39,009 bases of DNA from Lentimicrobiaceae bacterium. Lineage in GTDB: Bacteria > Bacteroidota > Bacteroidia > Bacteroidales > F082. The translations under genes and the position numbers were made by a program. This document shows, piece by piece, positions 25,666-34,232 of this stretch (position 1 is the stretch's first letter; each line of letters begins with the position of its first letter). The notes beneath the pieces are model-generated. The model did not search any database. It was not told where the DNA came from and saw nothing but the letters and a program-made list of their open reading frames with translations. Where the stretch lies: contig JAISHW010000071.1 in assembly GCA_031262365.1 (NCBI GenBank), forward strand, positions 1 through 39,009, written 5' to 3'.

Positions 25666-28098
25666 TTAAGCTTTATTTAATGTCTTTTTCCAAAAATTTT
25701 TCTTTTTGGGTGTTGTTTCATCAGAATAATAACCATAACCATAACCATAGCCATAGCCATAACCATAACCTTTTTGAGGTTTGATATCGTTAATCAATAT
25801 GCTTATTTTTAATTGACGTTCTTCCATATCCGTAATCAAGCTTTCAAATAGTTTTTTGTTGGTATAATTTTGACGTACAACAAAAATATTGATGTCCGAA
25901 TGTTTCATTAATAAGAATGTATCGGTTACTAAAGCAATCGGAGGTGTATCGATGATGATGTAATCGTAACGTTTTTTTAGTTCAGCAAACAACTCCGAAC
26001 ATTTTTCGGAAGCGATAAGTTCGGCTGGATTTGGTGGAATTTTTCCGGCAACAATAATGTCAAGATCTTTTATTTTGTCGGTTGGCTGAATAATTTCGTC
26101 TAAACTGAATTTGCCAATCAAATAGTCGCTAAGACCTTTTGTGTTCGACAGACCAAAATCTTGATAAATCCTCGGTTTGCGTAAATCGAATCCTACTAAA
26201 ACGGTTTTTTTGCCATATAGACTATAGATGCTGGCAAGGTTGATCGAAACAAATGTTTTTCCGACATTGACCACGTCGCCCATGACAAGGATGACATTTT
26301 GTTTTTTTCCTTGAGCAATGTATTCGATCGTTGTTCTTGTCGATCTGAAAGATTCGGATAAAGATGATTTAGGCGATTCTAAAACGACTAACTGCGAGTC
26401 TCTTTCGTTGTGAGGAATTGTTCCAAGTATCGGGTATTTTGTTATTTTAGAAACATCTGTTTTTCCCATTATTTTATCGTTCAAGAAATCTTTTAGGAAG
26501 ATGTAGATAAAGGGCACTAACAACCCAAAAATAAGACCAACCAGATAGTTCATTGCTTTTTTGGGGAATATTATTTCTGCTTTTGTGAGTCCGGCTTGGT
26601 CGATTACTTCATTATCGGGCAAATTACTTGCTTTTGTTATTTGAGCTTCCGAACGTTTTTCCATCAAGAAGTTGTATAAGGATTCGTTGAGCGTGAATTT
26701 TCTTTGGTATCCTAACAGTTGCCGTTGTGTTTCGGGGAGTTGTCCTAATTGTTTTTCAAGTTCACTGACGCGCCGTTCGACATCATTCAATGCGATGTTA
26801 GAGTTGTTGATGATGTTGTTGATGTTTTCGAGTAGTGTGCGCTTGGTGTTTGTTATTTGCGCATCAATGCTGACGATTTGTGGGTGTTGATCGGTCGAAG
26901 TTTGCATTTTTTCCGACTTCTGTCCCGAAAGATTAACCAGTTCTTGAACCAACCGATTTAAAAGTGGGTCGTCGATTCCCATTGAGCTTGGCGCAACAAG
27001 TTTATCCAAATTATCGATATTTAATTGGATATAATTTTGCAGACTTTTGTAATATTTCGATTTGATAAACAATTCGGCTTTTTCCTTTTCCAAATCTTTT
27101 AAAAGGTCGAATACACGTGTCGATTGGTAATCGATATTTGTTAATTCCTTTCGTGATTGAAAATTCTGAAGATCAATTTCGGCTTGATCCAGCGAGGTTT
27201 TAATTTCGATGAGTTGTTCATCGATAAATGCAATCGTGTTTTTGGCAATTTGATTTTTCTTATCGAGTCCTAGTTGAATGTACTCGTTCGTTAATGTGTT
27301 GATAAAATCGACTAATTTTTGTTCGGTATTTCCTCTTAACGAAATACTTAAGATTGAGGCATCGCGATTAATCTTATCAATCCGAAATCCTCTGAACGGT
27401 TCTAAAGCTGAAGCATAATCGTTTATGACAAAGAAGTATTTGTGATTAGCTGTTTCTGCGGTGTTATAATTTTCGTTTAACAAAACTCTAAACCGGTTGT
27501 ATCCGTTATCAATCCATTCACCTAAATTAAAATTTCCTAAAAATTCTATTTTTTCTTTTTTTATTTCGATTGTTTTGGCTGTTTTAAAGTTGTATAAAGC
27601 GTATTCTTCAACCTGGGTTTGAAGTTCAAAAGTTCCGTTGTCGCGTATCGAAATGTTGTAGCTTATGTTGACGGCTTGAGGCGATTCAAAATCAAGTTCT
27701 ACCGTAAATGGCGCATTTTTATAAAGTTCTTGTGTTACGATGTTTGATTTGTCGAAATAAGCAATTTCATAATCCATTTTTTTGATCACACGCATGCTCA
27801 GCGAGTACGACATTAAATAACCGATTTCGTTTTGAATATTTTGTTGTCCGCTCATTGCCAAGTCGCCAAGAAGATAGGCCGGATCAATTTTGTTTTTTTC
27901 GTCTTTTACCAAAACGGTTGTTTTTACTTCGTAAACCGGTTTTGTAAACAAGTTAAACAAGAAAACGATAATAAAAGCGATGATGATACTAATGACAAAA
28001 AACGACCAATGATCGATAATTTTGTAAATCCAGCTTCTGATATCAACAGTTTCTTCTACCTGTTGCTGATAAGGCTGATTAAAGTTTGTGTTATCCAT
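25666..28098 (-). CDS. wzc: Polysaccharide co-polymerase / BY-kinase (Wzc type)
   Basis: An 810-residue inner-membrane protein that controls length and export of polysaccharide. A Wzz domain lies between two membrane helices (about 32-52 and 515-535), with a periplasmic coiled coil between. The cytoplasmic tyrosine-kinase domain has a P-loop MGDVVNVGKTF (Lys614), a Walker A' region VLVGFDLRKP and Walker B YIIIDTPP. The P-loop lacks the usual PGEGK form, but Gly-Lys-Thr remain. The tail has a Tyr cluster of alternating Gly-Tyr, the autophosphorylation sites, encoded by a tandem hexamer. It starts 9 bp after wza, in the same operon. Confidence 0.93.
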   Translation of the reverse strand: MDNTNFNQPYQQQVEETVDIRSWIYKIIDHWSFFVISIIIAFIIVFLFNLFTKPVYEVKTTVLVKDEKNKIDPAYLLGDLAMSGQQNIQNEIGYLMSYSLSMRVIKKMDYEIAYFDKSNIVTQELYKNAPFTVELDFESPQAVNISYNISIRDNGTFELQTQVEEYALYNFKTAKTIEIKKEKIEFLGNFNLGEWIDNGYNRFRVLLNENYNTAETANHKYFFVINDYASALEPFRGFRIDKINRDASILSISLRGNTEQKLVDFINTLTNEYIQLGLDKKNQIAKNTIAFIDEQLIEIKTSLDQAEIDLQNFQSRKELTNIDYQSTRVFDLLKDLEKEKAELFIKSKYYKSLQNYIQLNIDNLDKLVAPSSMGIDDPLLNRLVQELVNLSGQKSEKMQTSTDQHPQIVSIDAQITNTKRTLLENINNIINNSNIALNDVERRVSELEKQLGQLPETQRQLLGYQRKFTLNESLYNFLMEKRSEAQITKASNLPDNEVIDQAGLTKAEIIFPKKAMNYLVGLIFGLLVPFIYIFLKDFLNDKIMGKTDVSKITKYPILGTIPHNERDSQLVVLESPKSSLSESFRSTRTTIEYIAQGKKQNVILVMGDVVNVGKTFVSINLASIYSLYGKKTVLVGFDLRKPRIYQDFGLSNTKGLSDYLIGKFSLDEIIQPTDKIKDLDIIVAGKIPPNPAELIASEKCSELFAELKKRYDYIIIDTPPIALVTDTFLLMKHSDINIFVVRQNYTNKKLFESLITDMEERQLKISILINDIKPQKGYGYGYGYGYGYGYYSDETTPKKKNFWKKTLNKA
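25731..25770. repeat. Hexanucleotide tandem repeat in the wzc 3' end
   Basis: Six full AACCAT/AGCCAT units plus a partial one run in tandem. On the coding strand they give GGTTAT/GGCTAT, that is alternating Gly-Tyr in the C-terminal tyrosine tail. Two synonymous units differ by one base, so the array is not a pure repeat. Confidence 0.9.
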
Positions 28099-28107
28099 GG
28101 CAAAGGA

Positions 28108-28893
28108 TTATTTAAAGTAGTTGATTAAAAGAAGTATGGTTGATATGCCCGAAAATATGGTTGCATACGGGAAGGCTGCAAAACCAAATTGTTTGATTTT
28201 CAGCGGTTCGACATAAACAATGTCGTTTGGTCTCATGTAATAATAATCCGACGATAAAATTGACGCTTGCTCAAGATCGACGGTAATAATTTCAGAGCCA
28301 TTTTTTGTTTGACGAATAATTTTTACATTGTTGCGTTTCGAAAAGTCGGTCAAATCGCCTGCCATTGATATGGCTTCGAAAATATTGATTTCCGATTGGT
28401 ATATTTTATATTGTCCGGGTCTTTTCACTTCACCCAAAACAGTAATATTAAAGTTTACAAGTTTAACTATCAACACCGTTTCTTTAAGGTATTCATCTAA
28501 AATTTGTTGAATTTTTTCTTTTACATGTTCTACTGTCATGTTTTTAACAGAAACCGAACCGGCTAAAGGAAATTCAATATATCCCTGTTCGTTTACCGTA
28601 TAACTGTTTAGATAAATGGAAGCGTCGCTTGTATAATTTTGATAAATACTCGATGCTACATTGAATAAATTCGATGTTTTTTCGTCCATACTCATTACTT
28701 TGATATACAGATTGTCGCCCGGCTGAATCAAATAAGCAATGCCTCTTTCATTTTGAAATACACTGGTTGTGTCGCTCAATTCTGATTGTTGTAAATATTT
28801 AATTCTTTTTTGCGGCACACACGAAACAATCAAGCAGCTTAAAAACGAAACGACAACGATTTGTTTCACAAGTTTAATAAACGAAATTTTCAT
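28108..28893 (-). CDS. wza: Polysaccharide export lipoprotein (Wza family)
   Basis: A 261-residue outer-membrane polysaccharide export protein. The signal peptide ends at the lipobox IVSC (Cys about 25). The export domain begins near YLIQPGDNLYIKV and includes VNEQGYIEFPLAGSV. A SLBB domain follows with ITVLGEVKRPGQYKI and DLTDFSKRNNVKIIR. The C-terminus ends in a hydrophobic helix (TIFSGISTILLLI). It forms the outer-membrane channel for exported polysaccharide with the Wzc protein encoded just downstream. It starts 18 bp after the GldH-like lipoprotein gene. Confidence 0.92.
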   Translation of the reverse strand: MKISFIKLVKQIVVVSFLSCLIVSCVPQKRIKYLQQSELSDTTSVFQNERGIAYLIQPGDNLYIKVMSMDEKTSNLFNVASSIYQNYTSDASIYLNSYTVNEQGYIEFPLAGSVSVKNMTVEHVKEKIQQILDEYLKETVLIVKLVNFNITVLGEVKRPGQYKIYQSEINIFEAISMAGDLTDFSKRNNVKIIRQTKNGSEIITVDLEQASILSSDYYYMRPNDIVYVEPLKIKQFGFAAFPYATIFSGISTILLLINYFK

Positions 28894-28911
28894 GTTAATA
28901 GGTGTTTATTT

Positions 28912-29394
28912 TTATTTATCCGAAAAGTAAACAAAAAAATACATGTTTTCGATTCCGGAAAGGTTATATTTTGTGTATTTATTTTCGATACGAATCTGAT
29001 AGATTCCTTTTTGGTTTAACGACATGCCTCTGTTGATCGGAATTTCGAATTTTATTTTGTTGCCGTCTACAATTCCTTTCCAGTTTTTTTCGGCATCTTT
29101 CAATCTGAAATCATAATCGCGCGAGCGTTTGCCGCCATTGGGATAGTAAATCGTAATGTTCAACGGAAGTATTTCTATCGGAAATTGTTCGTTGATAGTT
29201 GTTTCTAAGATAAAATCATAATTTTTCGCTGTGTTTTCGATGTCAAAATCGTATTCTAAAATGTCGAACCGATTCCAAGTCGAATTTTCAAATGTTTTTC
29301 CGGCAAAAAACTGCGATTTTTTTTCGCACGATGCCAATAGTATCGGAAGCATTGCAAAGAGGCACACGAAATGGATTTTAAATACAGATTTCAT
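28912..29394 (-). CDS. GldH-like lipoprotein
   Basis: A 160-residue lipoprotein. Its signal peptide ends at LLASC (Cys about 23 from the ATG at 29394). The mature part follows the GldH layout: a Trp soon after the anchor (NSTWNRFDILEYDF), a strand region ending QFPIEILPLNITIYYPNGG, and a C-terminal GIYQIRIENKYT...LSGIENMYFF. Overall identity to the GldH at 9529-10008 looks low, so this is called GldH-like and not GldH. The frame extends to a TTG at 29427, but the ATG sits directly before the signal peptide. It is the first gene of the wza-wzc operon, which suggests an envelope or polysaccharide role. Confidence 0.72.
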   Translation of the reverse strand: MKSVFKIHFVCLFAMLPILLASCEKKSQFFAGKTFENSTWNRFDILEYDFDIENTAKNYDFILETTINEQFPIEILPLNITIYYPNGGKRSRDYDFRLKDAEKNWKGIVDGNKIKFEIPINRGMSLNQKGIYQIRIENKYTKYNLSGIENMYFFVYFSDK

Positions 29395-29524
29395 TATAAA
29401 TGGTCTATTTAATATAGAAAAATTCAATATAATTAAAAATTCTTTTTCTATTTTTTACAAGAGAGACTGTTTGATCTTTTATCAATTTTTCTTGTTCTCT
29501 CAAAGTTTTTTTATTTTTCAGACG

Positions 29525-29532
29525 CAAAAGTA
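29525..29532 (-). promoter_or_regulatory. -7 promoter element of the polysaccharide-export operon
   Basis: On the minus strand this reads TACTTTTG, an exact TAnnTTTG match about 130 bp upstream of the GldH-like gene. It implies a leader of over 100 nt. The rest of the 29395-29759 gap is AT-rich; besides a small palindrome-like stretch (ATAACNNGTTAT style near 29572-29592) I see nothing in it. Confidence 0.5.
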
Positions 29533-29759
29533 CAATTGTTTTTCATATATGACAGCTGTTTTTCATTGTTATATGTTATATAACAAGTTATGTGTTTCCT
29601 AAAGACAATTTTAAGAAGACTGCAAGCCTGTCGTATGTCTTATATTCAAACAGAATTGTGTTTGCAAAACGATTTGCTTATGTAAAAAGGATTTGAACCC
29701 GCTATTTTTCGCATTCGATTTCCGTTTGAATATATTTGAACATAGAATAAACTGCAAAT

Positions 29760-30773
29760 TTATGATTTTTCGAATTGTTGTAAAAAACGAATATCGTTTT
29801 CGAAGAACATGCGTATATCGCTGATTTGGTATTTCATCATCGTAATACGTTCGATGCCCATTCCGAAAGCAAAACCGGTGTATTGCTTGCTGTCGATGCC
29901 GCAAGCCTCTAAAATGTTCGGGTCGCACATGCCGCATCCTAAAATTTCGACCCAACCGCTATATTTGCAAATATTGCAGCCTTTTCCACCACAAATATTG
30001 CACGAAATGTCCATTTCGGCTGAAGTTTCGGTAAAAGGAAAATAAGATGGTCGGAAACGGATTTTTGTTTCTTGTCCGAAATATTCTTTTGCAAAATAGA
30101 AAAGCGTTTGTTTTAAATCGGCAAACGAAACGTCTTTATCAATATAAAGTCCTTCGATCTGGTGAAAGATACAATGGGAACGCGCAGAAATGACTTCGTT
30201 GCGAAATACACGTCCGGGCGCGATGATACGAATGGGCAATTTTCCTTTTTCCATTTCACGGACTTCGATGCTGCTGGTGTGTGTGCGCAAAGCTACATCA
30301 GGGTCTTTGTGAATGAAAAACGTATCTTGCATGTCGCGAGCAGGATGGTCAGGTGGGAAGTTCAAAGCCGAGAAGTTATGAAAATCATCTTCTATTTCAA
30401 AACCTTCGGAAATCACAAAACCCAATTGTTTAAAAATCGTGTTAATTTCGTGTCGAACGATTGAGATGGGATGCCGACTTCCGGTAAACCGACCACCGGG
30501 TAAACTCATGTCGATTGCAGTTGTCGCTGCCGGTTGATTTTCGAATTTTTCTTGTTCTTTGTTGAAAATCTCTTGAGCTTTGTCTTTCAATTCGTTCAGC
30601 AAGATTCCCATTTCTTTTCGTTCTTCAGCCACGACTTGCTTGAAATCAGCAAAAAGAGCAGGGATAACACCTTTCTTACTTAAAAATTTGATGCGAAAAT
30701 TTTCGAGTGTTTCTTTACTTTCAGCATTGAAAGATTGAATTTCCTCTAAGATTTGAGCAATTTTTGTTTTCAT
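29760..30773 (-). CDS. pheS: Phenylalanyl-tRNA synthetase alpha subunit
   Basis: A 337-residue class II aminoacyl-tRNA synthetase subunit that charges tRNA-Phe as part of an alpha2-beta2 enzyme. An N-terminal coiled coil (about 1-85) precedes the catalytic core. Motif 2 is around ARSHCIFHQIEGLYID and FRPSYFPFTETSAEMD; motif 3 is GFAFGMGIERITMMKY. A Cys-rich insert (CNICGGKGCNICKYSGW) probably binds zinc, as in other Bacteroidota PheS. The gene lies 10 bp after the cyclophilin gene. pheT is not adjacent, so the subunits are encoded apart. Confidence 0.97.
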   Translation of the reverse strand: MKTKIAQILEEIQSFNAESKETLENFRIKFLSKKGVIPALFADFKQVVAEERKEMGILLNELKDKAQEIFNKEQEKFENQPAATTAIDMSLPGGRFTGSRHPISIVRHEINTIFKQLGFVISEGFEIEDDFHNFSALNFPPDHPARDMQDTFFIHKDPDVALRTHTSSIEVREMEKGKLPIRIIAPGRVFRNEVISARSHCIFHQIEGLYIDKDVSFADLKQTLFYFAKEYFGQETKIRFRPSYFPFTETSAEMDISCNICGGKGCNICKYSGWVEILGCGMCDPNILEACGIDSKQYTGFAFGMGIERITMMKYQISDIRMFFENDIRFLQQFEKS

Positions 30774-30783
30774 TCGGCTCTAA

Positions 30784-31323
30784 TTATTCCAAAATTTCCA
30801 TTGTCATTGTTACCGATTCAATAGGGACATCCATATAGCCTGTTTTCACGGCGGCAATCTTATCAATTACATCAAGTCCTTCGAGAACTTCGCCGAAAAT
30901 GGTGTATGTGCCGTTTAAATGCGGTGTGCCGTTGTTGTTTTGAACAATATAAAATTGCGATCCGCTCGAACGCCGCTCCGGATTTACCTGATCGCCCATT
31001 CGTGCAGCTGCCAAAGCACCTTTTTTATGTTTGTATTTTGCGTTAAATTCGGCTTCGATGGTGTAACCGGGATCTAAGCGTCCGTCAGCATTTTGTCCGC
31101 CCTGAATCATGAAGTTGTTGATTACGCGATGAAAAGGCGATCCGTTGTACCAGCCTTCTTTTACCAATTTGATGAAATTATCACGGTGTTTTGGTGTATC
31201 ATTATACAATTTTACGGTAATTTCGCCTTTGGTTGTTTTGATTAATACCAATGTTTCGGACTCATTCTGAGCTGCAACCGCAATTCCGACAAAAAGCAAA
31301 AGTGAAAGAAAAATCTTTTTCAT
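30784..31323 (-). CDS. Secreted cyclophilin-type peptidyl-prolyl isomerase
   Basis: A 179-residue cyclophilin with an N-terminal signal peptide (MKKIFLSLLLFVGIAVAAQ), so it acts in the periplasm. Active-site landmarks are present: FHRVINNFMIQGGQ (the catalytic Arg and Gln), GSQFYIV and HLNGTYTIFGEV. It is the short bacterial form that speeds cis-trans proline isomerisation of exported proteins. A promoter -7 element lies 28 bp upstream, and pheS follows at 10 bp, so it probably leads a two-gene operon. Confidence 0.95.
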   Translation of the reverse strand: MKKIFLSLLLFVGIAVAAQNESETLVLIKTTKGEITVKLYNDTPKHRDNFIKLVKEGWYNGSPFHRVINNFMIQGGQNADGRLDPGYTIEAEFNAKYKHKKGALAAARMGDQVNPERRSSGSQFYIVQNNNGTPHLNGTYTIFGEVLEGLDVIDKIAAVKTGYMDVPIESVTMTMEILE

Positions 31324-31350
31324 GAGAATGTGTTTTTAATAAAAGAACGA

Positions 31351-31358
31351 CAAAGATA
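31351..31358 (-). promoter_or_regulatory. -7 promoter element of the cyclophilin-pheS operon
   Basis: On the minus strand this reads TATCTTTG, an exact TAnnTTTG match, ending 27 bp before the ATG at 31323. Confidence 0.5.
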
Positions 31359-31407
31359 GTGAAAGACTACCAAAAGTAAGCACGCTAAAGAAGATTTCGT
31401 AAGCAAC

Positions 31408-31442
31408 AAAAAAAGACCTCTTCAAATAGAGAGGTCTTTTTT
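31408..31442 (-). terminator. Intrinsic terminator of the initiator tRNA gene (bidirectional form)
   Basis: GACCTCT (31415-31421) pairs with AGAGGTC (31430-31436) around an 8-nt loop. A run of seven A precedes it and six T follow it. On the minus strand the seven A become a U-tract directly downstream of the tRNA gene. The sequence could also work in the plus direction, but no plus-strand gene ends before it. Confidence 0.85.
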
Positions 31443-31444
31443 AG

Positions 31445-31516
<72 letters not shown>

Positions 31517-31566
31517 ATATAGCACCATTGTTAAATATGAAATCGTTTCATTTAAAAATGGGACTG

Positions 31567-31574
31567 CAAAGGTA
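31567..31574 (-). promoter_or_regulatory. -7 promoter element of the tRNA-fMet gene
   Basis: On the minus strand this reads TACCTTTG, an exact TAnnTTTG match about 50 bp upstream of the mature tRNA 5' end. It implies a short 5' precursor removed by RNase P. Confidence 0.45.
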
Positions 31575-31620
31575 ATATTTTGTTTCTTTGCAAAGCAAAT
31601 ATATTTTAATATTTTTTTTG

Positions 31621-32502
31621 ATGACACACAAAGCCGGATATGTCAACATCATAGGAAAACCAAATGTTGGAAAATCGACACTGATGAATGCCCTTGTGGG
31701 CGAAAAAATATCCATTATTACTTCCAAAGCGCAAACAACAAGACACCGTATTTTAGGAATTGTCAACGGCGACGATTTTCAAATTGTTTTTTCCGACACG
31801 CCCGGAATCATCAACAAACCGGCATATAAAATGCACGAAGTGATGAATCAGTTTGTCCGTACAGCAATGATCGATGCCGATTTGATTCTTTTTGTCGTTG
31901 ACATTACCGACAAAGATATTGACGAAAAAATCATTGGAAACCTGAAAAATACCGACATTCCTGTTTTTGTTTTGTTGAACAAAATTGACTTATCCGATCA
32001 GGAAACAGTCATTAGTCAGGTGCGCCAATGGGAACAAGAACTTCCCTGTGCGATTGTTTATCCGATTTCGGCAAAAGAAAACTTCAACGTACAAACAGTT
32101 TTCGAAGAAGTATTGAAAAAACTGCCCGAATCGCCGGCTTATTTTCCGAAAGATGAATTAACCGATAAATCGATGCGGTTTTTCATCACCGAAATTATTC
32201 GTGAAAAAATCTTGTTGCATTATCAAAAAGAAATTCCGTATTCGGTTGAAGTCATCGTTGATGCTTACGAAGAAAGTGCTAAATTGATTAAAATTCAGGC
32301 AACGATTTATGCTGCTCGCGATTCGCAAAAAGCCATTTTGATTGGAAAAGGCGGATCTGCAATCAAAAGAATGGGCACATCGGCACGTATCGATATTGAG
32401 AAGTTTGCCGGCAAAAAAGTATTTCTTGAACTGCGTGTTAAAGTTACCGATAATTGGCGCGACGACGAACTACTACTCAAACGTTTTGGGTACGAAGCGT
32501 GA
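31621..32502 (+). CDS. era: GTPase Era
   Basis: A 293-residue essential GTPase for 16S rRNA maturation and 30S assembly. G1 is GKPNVGKSTLMNAL, the switch II region has DTPG, and G4 is NKID. A C-terminal KH domain contains GKGGSAIKRMGTSARIDIEKF, which binds the 3' end of 16S rRNA. The open frame extends to a TTG at 31588, but homology begins at the ATG 31621 (MTHKAGYVNIIGKPN). It is followed 39 bp later by der, placing two ribosome-assembly GTPases together. Confidence 0.97.
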   Translation: MTHKAGYVNIIGKPNVGKSTLMNALVGEKISIITSKAQTTRHRILGIVNGDDFQIVFSDTPGIINKPAYKMHEVMNQFVRTAMIDADLILFVVDITDKDIDEKIIGNLKNTDIPVFVLLNKIDLSDQETVISQVRQWEQELPCAIVYPISAKENFNVQTVFEEVLKKLPESPAYFPKDELTDKSMRFFITEIIREKILLHYQKEIPYSVEVIVDAYEESAKLIKIQATIYAARDSQKAILIGKGGSAIKRMGTSARIDIEKFAGKKVFLELRVKVTDNWRDDELLLKRFGYEA

Positions 32503-32541
32503 TAAAAAGAAAAAATAGATTTCGAAAAAACGACATATAAC

Positions 32542-33849
32542 ATGGGAAATATTGTAGCTATTATTGGGAGACCAAACGTCGGAAAATCGACATTTTTTAA
32601 CCGCTTGGTGCAGATGCGTCAAGCCATTGTTGAAGAAACGAGCGGCGTAACGCGCGACAGACATTATGGACGCAGCGATTGGAACGGCAAAGCATTTACC
32701 GTGATCGACACGGGCGGTTATGTTGTTGGCTCCGACGATATTTTCGAAGAAGAAATTCGCAAACAAGTGGTTTTGGCAATTGACGAAGCTGATGCAATCA
32801 TCTTTGTTGTTGATGCAAAATCAGGTATCCATGTACTCGACGAAGAAGTAGCAGAAATGTTGCGTCCGTCAAAAAAACCGGTGCTTTTGGCTGTCAACAA
32901 AATCGATATTCCGAACAAAACCGACGAAGCTGCCGAGTTTTATGCTTTAGGATTGGGCGAAATTTACCCTATTTCGGCTATGAGCGGCAGCGGAACAGGC
33001 GAATTGTTGGACGAACTCGTCAAACATCTGCCCGATGAAGAGCCGGAAACCGAATCCGAATTACCGCGTTTTGCCATTGTCGGTCGCCCAAACGTTGGAA
33101 AATCATCAATCATCAATGCCTTTCTGGGGAAAGAAAGAAATATCGTAACCAATATTGCCGGCACCACGCGCGACAGCATCGATACACATTACAATGCTTT
33201 CGGAATGAATTTTATCCTTGTTGATACTGCCGGATTGCGCAAAAAAGGAAAAGTGTACGAAAACATTGAGTTTTATTCCGTTATGCGAGCCATCAGAGCA
33301 ATCGAAAAAAGCGATGTCATCATTTTGTTGATCGATGCGCAAAATGGTTTCGAAGGACAAGACATGAACATTCTTCGTCTGGTCGAAAAAAACAGAAAAG
33401 GACTTGTGATGGTTGTCAACAAATGGGATTTGATCGAAAAAAATTCGAATACGCATCTGCAATACGAAAAAGCAATCAAAGAGCGCACGTCGCCTTTCAC
33501 TGATTATCCGGTTGTGTTCACTTCGGCAATTGAAAAACAGCGGATTTTCAAAGTGCTCGAAATGGCAAACGAAGTGTATGAAAATCGCACGCGAAAAATT
33601 TCGACTTCGACTTTGAACGAGGTGTTGTTGCCGCTTATTGCCGCAAGCCCGCCTCCGACAGCTTCGCGTGGTAAATATGTGAAAATAAAATACATCACAC
33701 AGCTGAAGACCACAACACCACAATTTGTTTTTTTCTGCAATACGCCAAAAGACGTTAAAGAATCGTATAGCCGTTTTTTGGAAAACAAAATCCGCGAAAA
33801 CTTCAACTTCAAAGGTGTGCCGATTCAACTGTATTTTCGTCAGAAATAA
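32542..33849 (+). CDS. der: Ribosome-assembly GTPase Der (EngA)
   Basis: A 435-residue protein with two tandem GTPase domains, the hallmark of Der. Domain 1 has [18 protein letters not shown] and NKID. Domain 2, from about residue 175, has [18 protein letters not shown] and NKWD. A C-terminal KH-like domain of about 80 residues follows. Der acts in 50S subunit maturation. It is only 2 bp upstream of the S4-domain gene and is probably co-transcribed with era. Confidence 0.97.
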   Translation: MGNIVAIIGRPNVGKSTFFNRLVQMRQAIVEETSGVTRDRHYGRSDWNGKAFTVIDTGGYVVGSDDIFEEEIRKQVVLAIDEADAIIFVVDAKSGIHVLDEEVAEMLRPSKKPVLLAVNKIDIPNKTDEAAEFYALGLGEIYPISAMSGSGTGELLDELVKHLPDEEPETESELPRFAIVGRPNVGKSSIINAFLGKERNIVTNIAGTTRDSIDTHYNAFGMNFILVDTAGLRKKGKVYENIEFYSVMRAIRAIEKSDVIILLIDAQNGFEGQDMNILRLVEKNRKGLVMVVNKWDLIEKNSNTHLQYEKAIKERTSPFTDYPVVFTSAIEKQRIFKVLEMANEVYENRTRKISTSTLNEVLLPLIAASPPPTASRGKYVKIKYITQLKTTTPQFVFFCNTPKDVKESYSRFLENKIRENFNFKGVPIQLYFRQK

Positions 33850-33851
33850 CG

Positions 33852-34226
33852 ATGGACAACGAAATTCGAATCGACAAATGGCTTTGGTCGGCGCGTTTAT
33901 TCAAAACACGGTCGATTGCCGTTGAGGCTTGCAAAGGAGGCAAAGTAAAAATCGATGGAAACAACGTGAAACCTTCACGCGATGTCAAAATCGGTGATGT
34001 GATTCACGTGCAGATCGAGCAATTGCATAAAATAGTACAAATTGTTTCGTTGCCAAAAAACCGCGTTTCGGCAAAACAAGTTCCAGAAGTATTGCTCGAT
34101 TTAACACCCGCCGAAGAATACGAACGCATCGAAATGATGCATGCCTTTAAAAGCGAATACCGTGATAAGGGGGCGGGCAGACCAACAAAAAAAGAACGTC
34201 GTACAATTGATGAATTCAAACAATAA
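33852..34226 (+). CDS. S4-domain RNA-binding protein (Hsp15-like)
   Basis: A 124-residue protein. An S4 RNA-binding domain fills residues 1 to about 65 (IRIDKWLWSARLFKTRSIA, then GGKVKIDGNNVKPSRDVKIGDVI). A basic tail follows (GAGRPTKKERRTIDEF). Length and layout match HslR/Hsp15, which in E. coli rescues stalled 50S subunits carrying nascent chains. Position 2 bp after der suits a ribosome-related job. The heat-shock name is by family only. Confidence 0.88.
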   Translation: MDNEIRIDKWLWSARLFKTRSIAVEACKGGKVKIDGNNVKPSRDVKIGDVIHVQIEQLHKIVQIVSLPKNRVSAKQVPEVLLDLTPAEEYERIEMMHAFKSEYRDKGAGRPTKKERRTIDEFKQ

Positions 34227-34232
34227 AACCTG

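Noticed and set aside
25725-25772. Possible CRISPR-like or satellite array
   Set aside because: The 6-bp period without spacers lies in frame within wzc and encodes Gly-Tyr, so it is a coding microsatellite.
29689-29702. A tRNA T-arm-like stretch (GGATTTGAACCCGC) on the minus strand near pheS
   Set aside because: The T stem pairs at only two or three positions, and no acceptor, anticodon or D arm is present around it.
33106-33828. A 240-codon open frame antisense to der
   Set aside because: It is opposite the conserved second GTPase and KH domains, is Phe/Cys/His-rich and shows no family motif.
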